Assembly: GCA_947487745.1 (NCBI GenBank)
Contig: CANKXQ010000067.1
Span: 1 to 7,149 of the forward strand
Origin: Spartobacteria bacterium
Lineage (GTDB): Bacteria; Verrucomicrobiota; Verrucomicrobiia; Chthoniobacterales; Terrimicrobiaceae
Direction: 5' to 3'
DNA: 7,149 nt
Under the pieces are notes generated by a model. The model saw only the letters and a list, made by a program, of their open reading frames with translations, made no database searches and was not told where the DNA came from. The position numbers and the translations under genes were made by a program. The stretch's first letter is position 1; each line of letters begins with the position of its first letter. This document shows positions 6,168 through 7,149 of the stretch, piece by piece.

Positions 6168-6391
6168 AAGTCCTCGTAACCGTTCTGCCGAAACCATCCG
6201 TTCTCGACCCTCAAGGCGCCGCCGCCGCTGAAGCCATCCGCCACCTTGGCCTCACTGGCGTGGGACGCGTCCGCATCGGCAAAGTCATCGAACTCGAACT
6301 CCCCGACTCGACGCCCGACTCCGAAATCCACCGCATCGCCAAAGACCTCCTCTCCAACCCCGTCATCGAGGACTACTCGATCAGCAAATAA
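6164..6391 (+). CDS. purS: PurS, FGAM synthase small subunit
   Basis: Small cytoplasmic subunit (75 residues) of phosphoribosylformylglycinamidine synthase. It dimerises and links PurL to the glutaminase PurQ in the fourth step of purine synthesis. The family length of about 80 fits, as do [20 protein letters not shown] (1-20), the '[21 protein letters not shown]' pattern (24-44), and the C-terminal [12 protein letters not shown] (62-73). ATG 6164 is chosen over an upstream start at 6128 because it gives the standard N-terminus and overlaps the lnt stop by ATGA. There is no ribosome binding site, so coupling to lnt translation is likely. The TAA shares its last base with the purQ ATG (TAATG). 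A separate PurS implies a small-type PurL encoded elsewhere, rather than the single large enzyme of gammaproteobacteria. Confidence 0.95.
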   Translation: MKVLVTVLPKPSVLDPQGAAAAEAIRHLGLTGVGRVRIGKVIELELPDSTPDSEIHRIAKDLLSNPVIEDYSISK

Positions 6392-7074
6392 TGAAATTCG
6401 CCGTCATCCGCTTCCCTGGCTCGAACTGCGACCAGGACTGCGTTCTCGCTCTCAATAACCTTCCCGGCGCCTCCGCCGACTTCGTCTGGCACAAGGACAC
6501 CTCGCTCGCCGGCTTCGACGCCGTCGTCGTTCCCGGAGGCTTTTCCTACGGCGACTACCTCCGCTGCGGAGCCATCGCCCGCTTCTCGCCGATCATGCAA
6601 ACGGTGAAAAGTTTCGCCGCATCCGGTGGCACCGTCCTCGGCATCTGCAACGGCTTTCAAATCCTCTGCGAGAGCGGACTCCTCCCCGGCGCCCTCGTTC
6701 GCAACAAAGGCCTCCACTTCGTCTGCAAACACCAAAGCATCCGCATTGAATCGACCAATTCCCGATTCACCTGCGCCGCCACCAAAGGCCAAGTCCTCAA
6801 TATCCCCATCGCCCACGGCGAAGGCTGCTACTTTGCCGATGACGCCACTCTGGCTGCCCTCAATGCGAACGACCAAATCCTCGTCCACTACTGCGATGCC
6901 CAAGGCCAAACCACCGATGCCGCAAACCCCAACGGCTCCCGCGAAAACATCGCCGGCATTTGCAACGAAACCCGAAATGTCTTCGGCCTCATGCCCCACC
7001 CCGAGCGCGCCTGCGACCCCATCCTCGGCAGCACCGACGGATTAGTGATTTTGCAAAGCCTTCTCAAAAATTGA
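6391..7074 (+). CDS. purQ: PurQ, FGAM synthase glutamine amidotransferase subunit
   Basis: Class I glutamine amidotransferase (227 residues, normal for the family). It releases ammonia from glutamine for PurL, which converts FGAR to FGAM in purine synthesis. The N-terminus [15 protein letters not shown] (3-17) is diagnostic for PurQ. The oxyanion strand [20 protein letters not shown] (45-64), the nucleophile Cys86 in GICNGFQIL (84-92), and the His203/Glu205 pair in [12 protein letters not shown] (199-210) complete the active site. [11 protein letters not shown] (138-148) is a further family block. It starts one base inside the purS stop (TAATG), so the two subunits are coupled and probably made in matched amounts. 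Codon third positions are strongly biased to C, more so than in the minus-strand LPS genes. The stop (TGA 7072-7074) overlaps a possible TTG start of the next gene. Confidence 0.97.
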   Translation: MKFAVIRFPGSNCDQDCVLALNNLPGASADFVWHKDTSLAGFDAVVVPGGFSYGDYLRCGAIARFSPIMQTVKSFAASGGTVLGICNGFQILCESGLLPGALVRNKGLHFVCKHQSIRIESTNSRFTCAATKGQVLNIPIAHGEGCYFADDATLAALNANDQILVHYCDAQGQTTDAANPNGSRENIAGICNETRNVFGLMPHPERACDPILGSTDGLVILQSLLKN

Positions 7075-7149
7075 CCACAGAGGACACAGAGAGCACAGAG
7101 GGAGGAATTCATCGCGACTTAACCGAGGCGATTATTGGAGGTGCTATCA
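7071..7149 (+). CDS. N-terminus of a probable GxxExxxR-family protein (partial, runs off right edge)
   Basis: The frame from TTG 7071, which overlaps the purQ stop as TTGA, is open to the window end. It reads [11 protein letters not shown], then [14 protein letters not shown]. The second part matches the start of the GxxExxxR family as I remember it (D/ELTE.IIGAAIEVH..LGPGLLES), in which Leu-Thr-Glu opens the first helix. The family is small (about 120-140 residues), is linked to the PD-(D/E)XK nuclease fold by Pfam, and has no settled function. The first eleven codons are the triple 9-base repeat at 7075-7101. A GGAGG follows the repeat, but no ATG, GTG or TTG in this frame lies after it, so TTG 7071 is the only standard start inside the window. 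Only 26 codons are visible, so this is a motif-level call. Co-transcription with purQ is implied by the overlap. Confidence 0.55.
   Translation, partial: MTTEDTESTEGGIHRDLTEAIIGGAI
7075..7101 (+). repeat. Triple 9-base tandem repeat ('ccacagagg' type)
   Basis: Three imperfect 9-base units sit end to end directly after the purQ stop: CCACAGAGG (7075-7083), ACACAGAGA (7084-7092), and GCACAGAGG (7093-7101). The consensus is NCACAGAGR. I recall similar 'cacagag' strings as dispersed repeats in several bacterial genomes, often right behind genes or at the start of GxxExxxR genes; this was not checked here. In the frame of the downstream open frame the units read as Thr-Glu-Asp/Ser steps. Confidence 0.75.

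Noticed and set aside
6373..6999. 208-residue minus-strand frame opposite purQ
   Set aside because: Its Gly/Ala/Glu/Val-rich sequence is the expected antisense of a C-ending codon gene. PurQ has the full active site.

Overview
The window looks like the chromosome of a Gram-negative bacterium that makes lipopolysaccharide. It carries a Kdo synthase gene (kdsA), genes for the LPS transport bridge and its ATPase (lptC-like, lptA, lptB), and the lipoprotein N-acyltransferase gene lnt. Several features resemble Verrucomicrobiota as I remember them: a Cys-type (metal-dependent) KdsA, separate small purS and purQ genes, near-absent Shine-Dalgarno sequences, and an N-terminus of the GxxExxxR family grown out of a 'cacagag' repeat. 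That placement is inference and was not checked by search. No phage, IS, CRISPR, tRNA or rRNA was seen.

Left half (1-3127, minus strand): a tightly packed envelope cluster that reads right to left. It runs from a Rossmann-fold methyltransferase-like protein (2360-3127) to kdsA (1489-2310), an LptC-like protein (1047-1502), LptA (462-1050) and LptB (1-465, running off the window). kdsA and lptC overlap by 14 bases; lptC/lptA and lptA/lptB each overlap through ATGA. The cluster couples Kdo synthesis to LPS export. lptA is interrupted by a one-base frameshift in a G-run (904-907). Its signal peptide and its OstA-like body lie in different frames.

Middle (3201-4547): a small cysteine-rich DUF2237 gene on the plus strand meets a minus-strand gene for a secreted protein with an RlpA-like (double-psi beta-barrel) signature. 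Only 6 bases separate their stops. The 150-base gap that follows holds the likely lnt promoter and an 8-base inverted repeat.

Right half (4548-7149, plus strand): lnt, purS and purQ form a coupled run with stop/start overlaps (ATGA, TAATG). lnt matures lipoproteins in the inner membrane. PurS and PurQ are subunits of FGAM synthase in purine synthesis. Directly at the purQ stop, a triple 9-base repeat appears to be translated as the N-terminus of a GxxExxxR-family protein that continues past the window edge.

The points most worth a second look are the lptA frameshift, the repeat-derived start of the last gene, and the possibly leaderless lnt transcript.
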